Shown in pieces: positions 1-7,843 of a stretch of DNA of 64,000 nt. The notes under the pieces were generated by a model that was not told the DNA's origin, did no database searches, and saw only the letters and a list, made by a program, of their open reading frames with translations. Both the position numbers and the translations under genes were made by a program. The DNA is taken from NCBI RefSeq assembly GCF_014077625.1, contig NZ_JACFXU010000008.1, positions 1 through 64,000 on the forward strand. The letters run 5' to 3'. Origin of the DNA: Sediminihaliea albiluteola. GTDB lineage: Bacteria; Pseudomonadota; Gammaproteobacteria; Pseudomonadales; Halieaceae. The number at the start of each line of letters is the position of its first letter. Within the stretch, counting starts at the first letter, position 1.

Positions 1-1205
1 ACTACACCTGCACCCACTGTACGACCGCCTTCACGGATCGCAAAGCGCAGACCTTCGTCCATCGCAATCGGTGCAATCAAGGTCGCAACCATCTGTACGT
101 TGTCGCCTGGCATCACCATCTCAACGCCTTCTGGCAGCTCACATGCACCTGTTACGTCCGTAGTACGGAAGTAGAACTGGGGACGGTAGCCTTTAAAGAA
201 TGGCGTGTGACGACCACCTTCGTCCTTGGACAGAATGTAAACCTCTGCTTCGAACTTAGTGTGTGGCTTCACAGAACCGGGCACCGCCAGTACCTGACCA
301 CGCTCAACGTCTTCACGCTTAGTACCACGCAGCAGAACACCAACGTTCTCACCAGCACGGCCTTCGTCTAGCAATTTGCGGAACATCTCAACACCGGTAC
401 AAACAGTTTTCTGTGTGTCACGGATACCAACGATTTCCAGCTCGTCACCAACTTTAACAATACCGCGCTCAACACGACCAGTCACAACAGTACCGCGACC
501 AGAGATTGAGAACACGTCTTCTACTGGCATCAGGAAGGCCTGATCAATAGCACGCTCGGGCTCAGGGATGTAGCTGTCCAGAGTCTCTACCAGTGTCTTA
601 ACAGCAGTAGTACCCAGACCGTTGTCGTCTTCGCCGTTCAAAGCCATCAGTGCCGAACCACAGATGATTGGCGTGTCGTCACCGGGGAAGTCGTACTGGT
701 CAAGCAGCTCACGCAGCTCCATTTCAACCAGCTCTTTCATCTCTTCGTATTCTTCTGAGTCAGCACCGCCACAGTCTTCAGCCAGCAGGTCTGCTTTGTT
801 CAGGAACACAACGATGTAAGGAACACCTACCTGACGCGACAGCAGGATGTGCTCACGGGTCTGAGGCATTGGGCCATCAGTGGCGCCACATACCAAGATA
901 GCGCCGTCCATCTGTGCAGCACCGGTGATCATGTTTTTCACATAGTCAGCGTGCCCAGGGCAGTCAACGTGTGCGTAGTGACGCTCAGGAGAGTCGTATT
1001 CTACGTGTGAAGTAGCAATAGTGATGCCACGCTCTTTCTCTTCCGGTGCGTTGTCAATACCATCGTAGGCAACTGCAGCACCACCCCATACCTCGGCGCA
1101 TACGCGTGTCAGCGCCGCTGTCAGCGTGGTTTTACCATGGTCAACGTGACCGATGGTGCCCACGTTGACGTGGGGCTTATTACGTTCAAACTTTTCCTTA
1201 CTCAT
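1..1205 (-). CDS. tuf: Elongation factor Tu (3' end cut by window edge)
   Basis: EF-Tu carries aminoacyl-tRNA to the ribosomal A site as a GTP complex. The complement reads from ATG at 1205 as [16 protein letters not shown], followed by the P-loop GHVDHGKTT, the switch II motif DCPGHADY and the guanine-specificity motif NKAD. An acidic insert after NKADLL (beginning [14 protein letters not shown]) fits the longer, about 407-residue gammaproteobacterial form. A clear AGGAG lies 9 bases before the start. The frame is still open at base 1, within GRTVGAGV, so only about the last six codons are missing. It sits directly after tRNA-Thr(GGU), as tufB does in E. coli and Pseudomonas; secE and nusG would be expected beyond the left edge. 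Confidence 0.98.
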   Translation of the reverse strand, partial: MSKEKFERNKPHVNVGTIGHVDHGKTTLTAALTRVCAEVWGGAAVAYDGIDNAPEEKERGITIATSHVEYDSPERHYAHVDCPGHADYVKNMITGAAQMDGAILVCGATDGPMPQTREHILLSRQVGVPYIVVFLNKADLLAEDCGGADSEEYEEMKELVEMELRELLDQYDFPGDDTPIICGSALMALNGEDDNGLGTTAVKTLVETLDSYIPEPERAIDQAFLMPVEDVFSISGRGTVVTGRVERGIVKVGDELEIVGIRDTQKTVCTGVEMFRKLLDEGRAGENVGVLLRGTKREDVERGQVLAVPGSVKPHTKFEAEVYILSKDEGGRHTPFFKGYRPQFYFRTTDVTGACELPEGVEMVMPGDNVQMVATLIAPIAMDEGLRFAIREGGRTVGAGV

Positions 1206-1294
1206 TACGACAGTCTCCTATCACACCGGCCTATGCCATGCTGTTGAAACGCATACCACCATACAATTTAACTCTGGCTGCCACCCACCGGGAG

Positions 1295-1370
<76 letters not shown>

Positions 1371-1384
1371 TTTACACAACCAAC

Positions 1385-1458
<74 letters not shown>

Positions 1459-1495
1459 TACATCCTGCAACACATACCCGCCCTAAATACACAAA

Positions 1496-1511
1496 GTGGG
1501 CCGAAGCCCAC
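1496..1511 (-). terminator. UUCG-capped hairpin in the tRNA-Tyr/tRNA-Gly spacer
   Basis: On the minus strand GTGGGC-TTCG-GCCCAC forms a perfect 6-bp stem with a stable UUCG tetraloop, followed by the moderately T-rich TTTGTGTATTT. It may be a processing landmark or a leaky terminator within the 136-nt spacer between tRNA-Tyr and tRNA-Gly. The T-tract is interrupted, so full termination is unlikely. Confidence 0.35.
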
Positions 1512-1594
1512 AGCAGCACTTGGCGGATTTCCAAGTCTCACTAGAACAGAGCAAAACAGCTCACAGGCCTTCGCTCTATCCCAGCGCAAAATCT

Positions 1595-1678
1595 TGGTGG
1601 AGGGAGGTGGATTCGAACCACCGAAGCTTTCGCGTCAGATTTACAGTCTGATCCCTTTGGCCACTCGGGAACCCCTCC
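1595..1678 (-). tRNA. tyrU: tRNA-Tyr (anticodon GUA)
   Basis: An 84-nt class II tRNA on the minus strand, starting GGAGGGGTTCCCGAGTGG, with anticodon stem CAGA/TCTG around the GTA anticodon, a long variable arm (CGCGAAAGCTTCG region), T-arm GGTTCGAATCC and an encoded CCA. It is the first tRNA of the tyr-gly-thr-tuf transcript and sits just behind a strong promoter. Confidence 0.96.
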
Positions 1679-1690
1679 AGAAGGCGGCAC

Positions 1691-1719
1691 ATTGTCCAGA
1701 CGACCGCGGCACTTGTCAA
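1691..1719 (-). promoter_or_regulatory. Sigma-70 promoter of the tyrU-glyT-thrT-tuf operon
   Basis: Read on the minus strand: -35 TTGACA (1719-1714), 17-bp spacer, -10 GACAAT (1696-1691), then a GC-rich stretch GTGCCGCC before the tRNA-Tyr 5' end at 1678. A perfect -35, ideal spacing and GC-rich discriminator are typical of stable-RNA promoters under stringent control (family knowledge; control here is inferred). Confidence 0.75.
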
Positions 1720-1890
1720 CCACTAAATTCAATCTCGAATAAAAGCTTCAACCAAGCTAAGTACCAGGCTTGCGCCAGCACAGTCACCCGTCGAGTGAAA
1801 TTTAATTAAATGCCGCTATAATCACCAAACATGCAGCTATATTGCTGAAAAACCCAAAAAACTACAGTCAACTCACGAGGAAATTTAGCA

Positions 1891-2472
1891 GTGTTGTCAC
1901 TCGACAATGCAATTGTACTTGGCAAAGGCTTACACCGCATTTGCTTTCAACACCCCAACGATGCAGCTTTATGCGTAAAAATTGTCTATAACGGCAATTT
2001 ACAAGAGTCCGAGCGAGAGCAGACTTATTACCAAATTTTGCAACGCCGCCTCAAAGACTGGTCCTTAATCCCTCGCTTTCATGGCACAAGACTCACCTCA
2101 AAGGGCATGGGCGCCATTTTTGACCGCATTCATGACAGCGATGGCAGCACATCCAAAACTCTGCAGCACTACCTAGATGACAACAATCTTAGCCACGGTG
2201 AACAGGATGAGATTTTGCAGTCATTAGAACGCCTCTATCGCTACCAACTCGATAATGCAGTGGTCAGCATGAACCTCAAGCCAGCCAACATCGCCTATCA
2301 AAAAACATCTACCGGCAATCACTGCGTCATTATCGACAACTTAGGCAACTCAGACTGGATCCCTTTAGCCACCCACTGCGCGCCTTTTGCCCGCCTGAAA
2401 ATCAAACGTAAATGGCAGCGCTTTGAAAGGTTTTTTAGCCACACGCCGCTGCAAAGACTCCACTTCCTGTAA
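1891..2472 (+). CDS. YrbL family (PhoP-regulated) kinase-like protein
   Basis: A 193-aa protein closely resembling E. coli YrbL, a PhoP-network protein of unknown biochemical function with a reduced protein-kinase fold. Recognisable YrbL segments are CVKIVYNG with the ATP-binding lysine (about residues 28-35), RRLKDWSLIPRFHGT (52-66), VVSMNLKPANI (about 123-133) and IIDNLGNSDWIPLAT (about 147-161). In the catalytic loop the usual HRD aspartate is replaced by Asn (MNLKPAN); E. coli YrbL also lacks it, so this is probably a pseudokinase. The GTG start at 1891 is preceded by GAGG at 1877-1880. It is convergent with the crotonase gene 4 bp away, and both sit inside what is one tRNA operon in E. 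coli. Confidence 0.85.
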   Translation: MLSLDNAIVLGKGLHRICFQHPNDAALCVKIVYNGNLQESEREQTYYQILQRRLKDWSLIPRFHGTRLTSKGMGAIFDRIHDSDGSTSKTLQHYLDDNNLSHGEQDEILQSLERLYRYQLDNAVVSMNLKPANIAYQKTSTGNHCVIIDNLGNSDWIPLATHCAPFARLKIKRKWQRFERFFSHTPLQRLHFL

Positions 2473-2476
2473 GAGT

Positions 2477-3277
2477 CTATTGGCGTTGCTTACTCCGTGT
2501 ACGCAGCTCAGCCAGACGCTCCTCCATTAGCGAGAACTCCACAGTACTGTTGTAGGCCGCCGAGCGCTCACCTTCCATAGCTAGCGCTTCTCCCAAAGGC
2601 AGCTGCCAGCCTTCATTCATCAGCGCCCGAATACGCTTTAATGCATCGGGCTGAGTGCCTGCGATATCTTGTGCCGAAACTAAAGCTGCCTCAAGCAGCG
2701 AGTCATCTTCGAGCACCTTGTTCACCAAGCCCCACTCACAAGCTTCTGTCGCACTGAAGTAGTTACCGGTAAAACTGATCTCTCGTGCCCGATTTATACC
2801 CACCAGCCGCGGTAGTTTTTGTGACAAGCCCCAGCCCGGAATCAGGCCGACGCGCGCATGCGTATCGGCAAAGCGAGCTGAGCGGGCGGCATAGAGATAG
2901 TCACAGGCCAGTGCCAGCTCAAAGCCACCGGTGACTGCAAAGCCGTTGATAGCACCGACAATTGGCTTTTCGCAGTTTGCCAGTGCGCGTATTAGCGGCG
3001 AGTCGACACCGAGATTGGCAGGATCCATGGCTTTACCGCCATCTTCAGCCATTTCCTTGAGGTCAACTCCCGCACTGAACGCCTTGCCATTACCGGTCAG
3101 CACAATTGCTCGCACCGAGTCATCGGCCGACAGCGCGCCAAAAGCGTCGATAATTGCCTGAGTTAAAGCCCGCGACAGCGCATTATAGGCCTCCGGCCGA
3201 TTCAAGCAGAGCAAAGCGACCTGCCCTCGATGCTCTAGCTGTAATACGGGTTCACCTGCCAAGTTGGTGGCCTGCAT
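2477..3277 (-). CDS. Enoyl-CoA hydratase/isomerase (crotonase) family protein
   Basis: A 266-aa crotonase-fold protein. The oxyanion-hole segments are present: AFSAGVDLKEM (about 67-77) and INGFAVTGGFELALACD (about 109-125), which keeps the Glu equivalent to rat ECH Glu144. The position of the second catalytic acid (rat Glu164, in a PEI-type motif) reads THARVGLIPGWG, with His in place of Glu. Such single-Glu members act on varied acyl-CoA substrates, so hydration of 2-enoyl-CoA should not be assumed. The gene stands alone between tRNA-Thr(UGU) and the yrbL-like gene, without other fatty-acid genes, so its substrate cannot be inferred from context. Confidence 0.82.
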   Translation of the reverse strand: MQATNLAGEPVLQLEHRGQVALLCLNRPEAYNALSRALTQAIIDAFGALSADDSVRAIVLTGNGKAFSAGVDLKEMAEDGGKAMDPANLGVDSPLIRALANCEKPIVGAINGFAVTGGFELALACDYLYAARSARFADTHARVGLIPGWGLSQKLPRLVGINRAREISFTGNYFSATEACEWGLVNKVLEDDSLLEAALVSAQDIAGTQPDALKRIRALMNEGWQLPLGEALAMEGERSAAYNSTVEFSLMEERLAELRTRSKQRQ

Positions 3278-3450
3278 ATCAATTCCTTTATCGTTGTATT
3301 TTGTCAGGAAGAACAGAATCTAGATCAATACAGGAGGGGAAAGCAAACGCGAGTGGCAACTTGCCATAGGCCAAGGCCGCATTAAAGCGTAATCACAGTC
3401 ACTTAAAAATAGGGTTTTAATATAGAACTTAAGACAGATGCTGTTGGAAA

Positions 3451-3526
3451 TGGAGCTGGCGAGAGGAATCGAACCCCCGACCGGCTGATTACAAATCAGC
3501 TGCTCTACCTACTGAGCTACGCCAGC
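3451..3526 (-). tRNA. thrU: tRNA-Thr (anticodon UGU)
   Basis: A 76-nt cloverleaf on the minus strand, starting GCTGGCGTAGCTCAGTAGG, with anticodon stem CTGAT/ATCAG and loop TTGTA containing TGT, T-arm GGGGTTCGATTCC and an encoded CCA. In E. coli thrU is immediately followed by tyrU; here it is separated from tRNA-Tyr by 1.77 kb carrying two protein genes, and it has its own promoter. Confidence 0.96.
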
Positions 3527-3579
3527 CAAATCCAATGCTAAAAGTGAGCACTGGGGAAGTCCTCACTTGAAGGCCGGCA

Positions 3580-3608
3580 ATTCTAGGGAAGTTGCCGAGG
3601 GGATGCAA
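3580..3608 (-). promoter_or_regulatory. Promoter of tRNA-Thr(UGU)
   Basis: Read on the minus strand: -35 TTGCAT (3608-3603), 17-bp spacer, -10 TAGAAT (3585-3580). Start of transcription would be near 3573, giving a leader of about 47 nt. The leader contains the inverted repeat AAGTGAG/CTCACTT at 3542-3548 and 3562-3568. Confidence 0.6.
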
Positions 3609-3671
3609 GATCTAGTGAGCAAGATATCGCATGCTTTTGTGTAAATTTTTCACCGAGGCCCAAAAATGTCT

Positions 3672-4412
3672 TTACCGCGCCCTCCCCATGCACTGCAGGC
3701 CATCAAGCACTAAGTCGGCCACATACTCCCCATCGTAATTTAAATGCCGCTGCAACCACTGCCCGCCGCCGCCGGTAAAGATCGATTTTAAAGGTTCGCT
3801 GCCCGCCAAGTTCAGCGCCATGGTAACGGCACCGGCCTGGGCCAAAGCGATCCCGTGACGCACTGCCTCGGCAGTGGATTCACCGGGCTGTAAAGCATAC
3901 TCAGCGGTCTCAGCAAAACGTACTCGGTCAGTATCTAGCAACAGCGCCCGCTCCATCAGCTGCGGACCGGGAATAATATAGCCTCCCTCATGCCGCCCGT
4001 CTGCAGCCACGATATCAATAGTCAAGGCAGAGCCAGCATCCACCACACACAAGCGACCAGTATATCGCTGCCGCGCGGCTAGCATGGCCAACCAGCGATC
4101 CACCCCCATGCGCTGCGGTTCACTATAGCTATTGATGAGTCCCAAGGTCTCGGCTTCAGAGCGGGCCAGCCAAGGCTCAAGCTGCCACTGTCGCCGCAGC
4201 ATGGCTGACAGCTCTTGCTGCGCTTCATCCTTAGCAACGCTAGAAATCCAAATGGCGTCTAGGCGGGGGGAACAGGCCAGTAGATTATCGCGGCTTTGCT
4301 CATCCTCGCTGCGATACAGGCCGCGAGCGACAATCTCATCGCCCTCTAGCAGGCGCCACTTGGCACTGCTATTGCCCACATCCAGCTGCAAACAGCGCTC
4401 AGCACTACTCAT
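3672..4412 (-). CDS. coaX: Type III pantothenate kinase
   Basis: CoaX phosphorylates pantothenate, the first step of coenzyme A synthesis; type III enzymes are insensitive to CoA feedback. The 246-aa protein carries the ASKHA phosphate-1 motif LQLDVGNSSAKW (about 8-19), the family motif MGVDRWLAMLAA (about 101-112), VVDAGSALTIDIV (about 121-133) and the C-terminal adenosine motif IFTGGGGQWL. Length matches the family. The ATG overlaps the birA stop in an ATGA arrangement, so the two are translationally coupled. birA-coaX-tRNAs-tuf is a conserved order in pseudomonads and relatives. Confidence 0.95.
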   Translation of the reverse strand: MSSAERCLQLDVGNSSAKWRLLEGDEIVARGLYRSEDEQSRDNLLACSPRLDAIWISSVAKDEAQQELSAMLRRQWQLEPWLARSEAETLGLINSYSEPQRMGVDRWLAMLAARQRYTGRLCVVDAGSALTIDIVAADGRHEGGYIIPGPQLMERALLLDTDRVRFAETAEYALQPGESTAEAVRHGIALAQAGAVTMALNLAGSEPLKSIFTGGGGQWLQRHLNYDGEYVADLVLDGLQCMGRAR

Positions 4413-5386
4413 GCCACAGGCCTCATTGATATTTCTCCACCAAATATCGATTGCAGCCCCAGCGTCGTTTCCAGTTGCAAAGCACCGCGTTCATCGACGC
4501 CCCGGGCAATTCCAGCCTGACGGCTTTCAGCGCTATGCAATACCACCGCTGTATCAGCATAGGCATCAAGCGCCATCCAGGCCTCGCGCCAAGGGGCAAA
4601 GCCGCCTGCTTCAAAGCCATCTAGTAATGGTAGCAACTCATCTAATAACGCAGCCAGCAAACGGTTGCGCGAAGGCGGCTTATTGCCACAAATCCTCGCC
4701 ACATCAGTCCAGGCCTGCTCTATATTTTCAGCCGCACTCTCGGGCATGCTTACATTCAAGCCCACGCCAACGACCACCTGGCAATTACCCGCAGCATCTC
4801 CGGTCATCTCCAGCAAAATACCGCCGAGCTTGGCACCATTACACAGCACATCATTGGGCCACTTCAGCTGCAGCGGGGGCGCGCCACAAGCTTGCAGGGC
4901 ATTAGCCACCGCCACGCCGACAGCGAGACTCAAGCCCTCTAGGGCTGCAGCCCCTTGAGAGAATTCCCAGACCAAAGATAAATAGATGTTACGCGCGAAG
5001 GGGCTCACCCACTGCCGCCCCCTGCGGCCACGCCCGGCACTTTGCTGCTCAGCGGTATAGGCTAGGCCTGAGCTACTGCCCGGCGCCCTATGTCGCATTG
5101 CTTCGGCATTGGTTGAATCGACACTGTCCAGTACCGTCAGTTTGCGCAGCAGAGCCTTCGACTCAGCTCGCATTGCCGCGCTGATCTCGGCCGCATCCAA
5201 TAAATCTAAGCCCCCGGGAATGCGATAACCCAAGCCGCGCACCGACTCCAATTCCAGGCCGAGGTCCTGTAAACGGTTGAGCTGCTTCCACACCGCAGTA
5301 CGACTCACCCCCAAAACCTGGGCAAGGTCTTCGCCAGAGTGGTAATCACCATCGGCTAGTAGAGGAAGCAATACAGTTTTGGACAT
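4409..5386 (-). CDS. birA: Bifunctional biotin ligase / biotin operon repressor BirA
   Basis: BirA makes biotinoyl-AMP and transfers biotin to carrier proteins such as the AccB subunit and the MCC alpha subunit encoded at 10431-12431; group II enzymes also repress biotin genes. The 325-aa protein has an N-terminal winged helix (GEDLAQVLGVSRTAVWKQLN, about 18-37) and the ligase motif GRGRRGRQWVSPF (about 119-131), then KWPNDVLCNGAKLGGILLE with the catalytic lysine. The N-terminal helix-turn-helix marks it as the regulatory (class II) type. It overlaps coaX by 4 bp. Confidence 0.96.
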   Translation of the reverse strand: MSKTVLLPLLADGDYHSGEDLAQVLGVSRTAVWKQLNRLQDLGLELESVRGLGYRIPGGLDLLDAAEISAAMRAESKALLRKLTVLDSVDSTNAEAMRHRAPGSSSGLAYTAEQQSAGRGRRGRQWVSPFARNIYLSLVWEFSQGAAALEGLSLAVGVAVANALQACGAPPLQLKWPNDVLCNGAKLGGILLEMTGDAAGNCQVVVGVGLNVSMPESAAENIEQAWTDVARICGNKPPSRNRLLAALLDELLPLLDGFEAGGFAPWREAWMALDAYADTAVVLHSAESRQAGIARGVDERGALQLETTLGLQSIFGGEISMRPVA

Positions 5387-5548
5387 CGGTTAACCTACAC
5401 TCGCGCTAAAAGTCGCCATGATAGCAAAGATGTCAGTGGTTCAAGCTAGCAAACACGTCCGCTGGCCGGATCCGAAGGACTTGCTTAGGATGGACTTGCT
5501 TAGATTGCCGCAAACACTAACAACATCTATGACTTTCGGAGCCTAGCC

Positions 5549-6073
5549 ATGTCACAACTCGACGACGCCACCCTGCGCGCCACCGCCCAAAAGCTGATCG
5601 AAGCTCACGCGGAAGCCTCAATCTCTAACGATTGGACCTTCTTTGTTGATGCCATTTACGACCCCAACTGCGTTTACACCTGTGAATATGCCGGTGTGAT
5701 GACGGTTACGGCCAATGGCACTGATGAAATTAAAGCCACCCACTACGGCCGCGACATGGAAGGCTGGGAGGGCTGGTCCTTCCCCTACGAGGGTGTTTAT
5801 ACCGGCACCGACAACCGCTTGATTACTCACTGGCTCAACCGCGGACCGGGTAAGCGTCCCGATGGCAGCCACTATCAAACCCCCGGCCTATCCTTTATCA
5901 CTCTAAACAGTGAGGCCCGTATTGTGCGGCAGTTCGATATGTTCGACCTAGCCCACCAGATGAAGCTTTGTGACGAGCTGGAAGATGCCGGCCTACTCTC
6001 AGCGGCACTCAAAGAAAGCTGGGTCATTCCAATGAAGCAAAAATTGAACGAGCAACTCGCACGCAATACCTAA
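5549..6073 (+). CDS. NTF2-like / SnoaL-fold protein of unknown function
   Basis: A 174-aa soluble protein without a signal peptide. The pattern of an N-terminal helix (ATAQKLIEAHAEASISNDWTF) followed by aromatic-rich strands (DPNCVYTCEY, GVYTGTDNRLITHWLNRGPG, FDMFDLAHQMKLCDEL) is typical of the NTF2/SnoaL superfamily of small-molecule-binding proteins and polyketide cyclases. This assignment rests on overall pattern, not a diagnostic motif. It lies between birA (divergent) and the liu operon. Before it, GGACTTGCTTAG occurs twice (5477-5488 and 5492-5503). Confidence 0.55.
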   Translation: MSQLDDATLRATAQKLIEAHAEASISNDWTFFVDAIYDPNCVYTCEYAGVMTVTANGTDEIKATHYGRDMEGWEGWSFPYEGVYTGTDNRLITHWLNRGPGKRPDGSHYQTPGLSFITLNSEARIVRQFDMFDLAHQMKLCDELEDAGLLSAALKESWVIPMKQKLNEQLARNT

Positions 6074-6186
6074 GCTAAAGTGCGCGCCCTGTAACAGCTA
6101 GGGCGCGCCGCAAACCTCAGCAGCAGCAAAGCAGCATGTCCGTGACAGCGCTAGTAGCGCCGCCACAGTAGCAAGTTGATTTAGAC

Positions 6187-6215
6187 GTTTACGTTAACGT
6201 AAACCTTGCTATATT
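6187..6215 (+). promoter_or_regulatory. LiuR operator and promoter of the liu operon
   Basis: An 18-bp perfect palindrome, GTTTACGTTAACGTAAAC, lies at 6187-6204 and matches the known LiuR box TTTACGTTAACGTAAA of proteobacterial leucine-degradation regulons. It overlaps a -35-like TTTACG (6188-6193), 16 bp from a -10 TATATT (6210-6215). The -10 ends only 7 nt before the liuR ATG at 6223, so the transcript probably starts at or next to the start codon. Confidence 0.85.
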
Positions 6216-6222
6216 AGCTGAC

Positions 6223-6615
6223 ATGACAAAAGCCACGTACAGTATTTCTGAGCTAGCCAATGAATTTGGCGTGAGCAACCGCACTATTCGCTACTACGAA
6301 GAAAAAGGCCTCGTACAGCCGCGCCGTGTGGGTCAAAAACGTATTTATAGCGCCGCGGACCGCGTGCGGATCAAACTGATCCTGCGCGGCAAACGCATCG
6401 GTATGACACTCAAAGAAAGCGTCGAAATCATCGACCTCTACGATCCCGAGCACAATAATGAGGAGCAACTACACTCCCTAATAAACAGCGTGCGGGACAA
6501 GCGGCGCCGCCTGTTACAACAACAACAAGATATCAACGACATGCTGCGGGGTCTCGACGAAGTAGAGAGTCTTTGCCAACAAGCCCTGTCTAGCCAGCAT
6601 CTGAGCCGAAGCTAA
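6223..6615 (+). CDS. liuR: MerR-family regulator of leucine degradation (LiuR)
   Basis: A 130-aa MerR-type regulator that controls branched-chain amino acid and isovalerate catabolism. The N-terminal winged helix reads YSISELANEFGVSNRTIRYY (about 6-25), followed by EEKGLVQPRR and the second helix pair; the C-terminal half is the dimerising coiled coil (DKRRRLLQQQQDINDML). No metal-binding cysteine pair is present, in line with non-metal MerR members. The ATG must be used because the helix-turn-helix begins five residues later, yet no Shine-Dalgarno sequence precedes it. It is the first gene of the operon and is preceded by its own operator, so autoregulation is expected. Confidence 0.92.
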   Translation: MTKATYSISELANEFGVSNRTIRYYEEKGLVQPRRVGQKRIYSAADRVRIKLILRGKRIGMTLKESVEIIDLYDPEHNNEEQLHSLINSVRDKRRRLLQQQQDINDMLRGLDEVESLCQQALSSQHLSRS

Positions 6616-6666
6616 TGCCGACGCTGCAGCAATTCACTCGCCAGCAAATAGACCCAGGAAAAAACC

Positions 6667-7836
6667 ATGGATAGCGGATACCCCACCCTCAATTTTGGAC
6701 TCAGTGAAGAAATCAGCATGCTGCGTGACGCGGTATACCAGATGTGCCAAAAAGAAATTGCCCCGCGGGCAGCTGAGATCGACCGCAGCAATGATTTCCC
6801 CCAGGATCTGTGGCGCAAGTTTGGTGATATGGGACTACTCGGTATCACTGTGGAAGAGGAATACGGTGGCAGCAATATGGGCTACCTAGCCCACGCTGTA
6901 GTCATGGAAGAGATCAGTCGCGCCTCGGCATCGGTGGGCTTATCTTACGGCGCCATGTCTAACCTCTGTCTGAACCAGATCAGTAAAAACGGTAACGAAG
7001 AGCAAAAACAAAAATACTTACCAAAACTGTGCAGTGGTGAGCATATTGGTGCTTTGGCCATGTCTGAGCCCAACGCCGGCTCTGATGTAGTCAGCATGAA
7101 ACTGAGCGCCCGCAAAGAAGGCGACCATTACCTTCTTAATGGCAGCAAAATGTGGATCACCAACGGCCCCGATGCAGATGTTTACGTGATTTACGCGAAA
7201 ACCGATCCCGAGGCGGGCTCTAAGGGTATTACCGCCTTTATCGTCGAACGTGACTTTGCCGGTTTCTCCCGCTCTCCAAAACTCGACAAGTTAGGTATGC
7301 GCGGTTCCAACACTTGTGAACTGGTCTTTGATAACACCCCCGTGCCGAGCGCCAACATACTGCGCGGCGAAGGGCTGGGCGCCAAAGTCTTAATGTCTGG
7401 CTTGGACTTTGAACGCACCGTGCTCTCCGGCGGTCCAGTGGGCATCATGCAAGCCTGCTTAGATGAAGTCCTACCCTACCTACACCAGCGGCAACAATTC
7501 GGTCAGAGCATCGGTGAGTTTCAGCTGATGCAAGGCAAGCTGGCCGATATGTACACCGACCTAAGTGCCAGTCGCGCTTATCTCTATGCAGTAGCTGCGG
7601 CCTGCGACCGCGGTGAAGCATCGCGCAAAGACTGCGCAGCGGTGATTTTATACAGCGCAGAAAAAGCCACTCAGATGGCCTTGCAAGCAATTCAAACACT
7701 AGGTGGCTTTGGCTACACCAACGAAGCCAATACTGGCCGTCTACTGCGCGACGCCAAGCTCTACGAAATTGGCGCCGGCACCTCTGAAATTCGCCGCATG
7801 CTAATTGGCCGCGAATTATTTAACGAAACTAAGTGA
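6667..7836 (+). CDS. liuA: Isovaleryl-CoA dehydrogenase
   Basis: A 389-aa acyl-CoA dehydrogenase that oxidises isovaleryl-CoA to 3-methylcrotonyl-CoA with FAD, passing electrons to ETF. Motifs are [15 protein letters not shown] (about 133-147), [39 protein letters not shown] and [19 protein letters not shown] near the C-terminus. The IVD-specific catalytic glutamate occurs in [13 protein letters not shown] (about residue 250) rather than in the C-terminal position used by SCAD/MCAD, which supports isovaleryl-CoA specificity. It lies between liuR and the MCC beta gene, 7 bp upstream of the latter. Confidence 0.95.
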   Translation: MDSGYPTLNFGLSEEISMLRDAVYQMCQKEIAPRAAEIDRSNDFPQDLWRKFGDMGLLGITVEEEYGGSNMGYLAHAVVMEEISRASASVGLSYGAMSNLCLNQISKNGNEEQKQKYLPKLCSGEHIGALAMSEPNAGSDVVSMKLSARKEGDHYLLNGSKMWITNGPDADVYVIYAKTDPEAGSKGITAFIVERDFAGFSRSPKLDKLGMRGSNTCELVFDNTPVPSANILRGEGLGAKVLMSGLDFERTVLSGGPVGIMQACLDEVLPYLHQRQQFGQSIGEFQLMQGKLADMYTDLSASRAYLYAVAAACDRGEASRKDCAAVILYSAEKATQMALQAIQTLGGFGYTNEANTGRLLRDAKLYEIGAGTSEIRRMLIGRELFNETK

Positions 7837-7843
7837 GCGCCCC

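Noticed and set aside
4132..4905. 257-codon plus-strand frame antisense to coaX and birA
   Set aside because: It spans the junction of two well-conserved genes and its product is Ser/Arg/Pro-rich with no domain, as expected for the complement of coding DNA.
5477..5503. Tandem GGACTTGCTTAG repeat before the NTF2-like gene
   Set aside because: Only two copies, not palindromic, and no regulator can be matched to it; recorded but not called as an operator.
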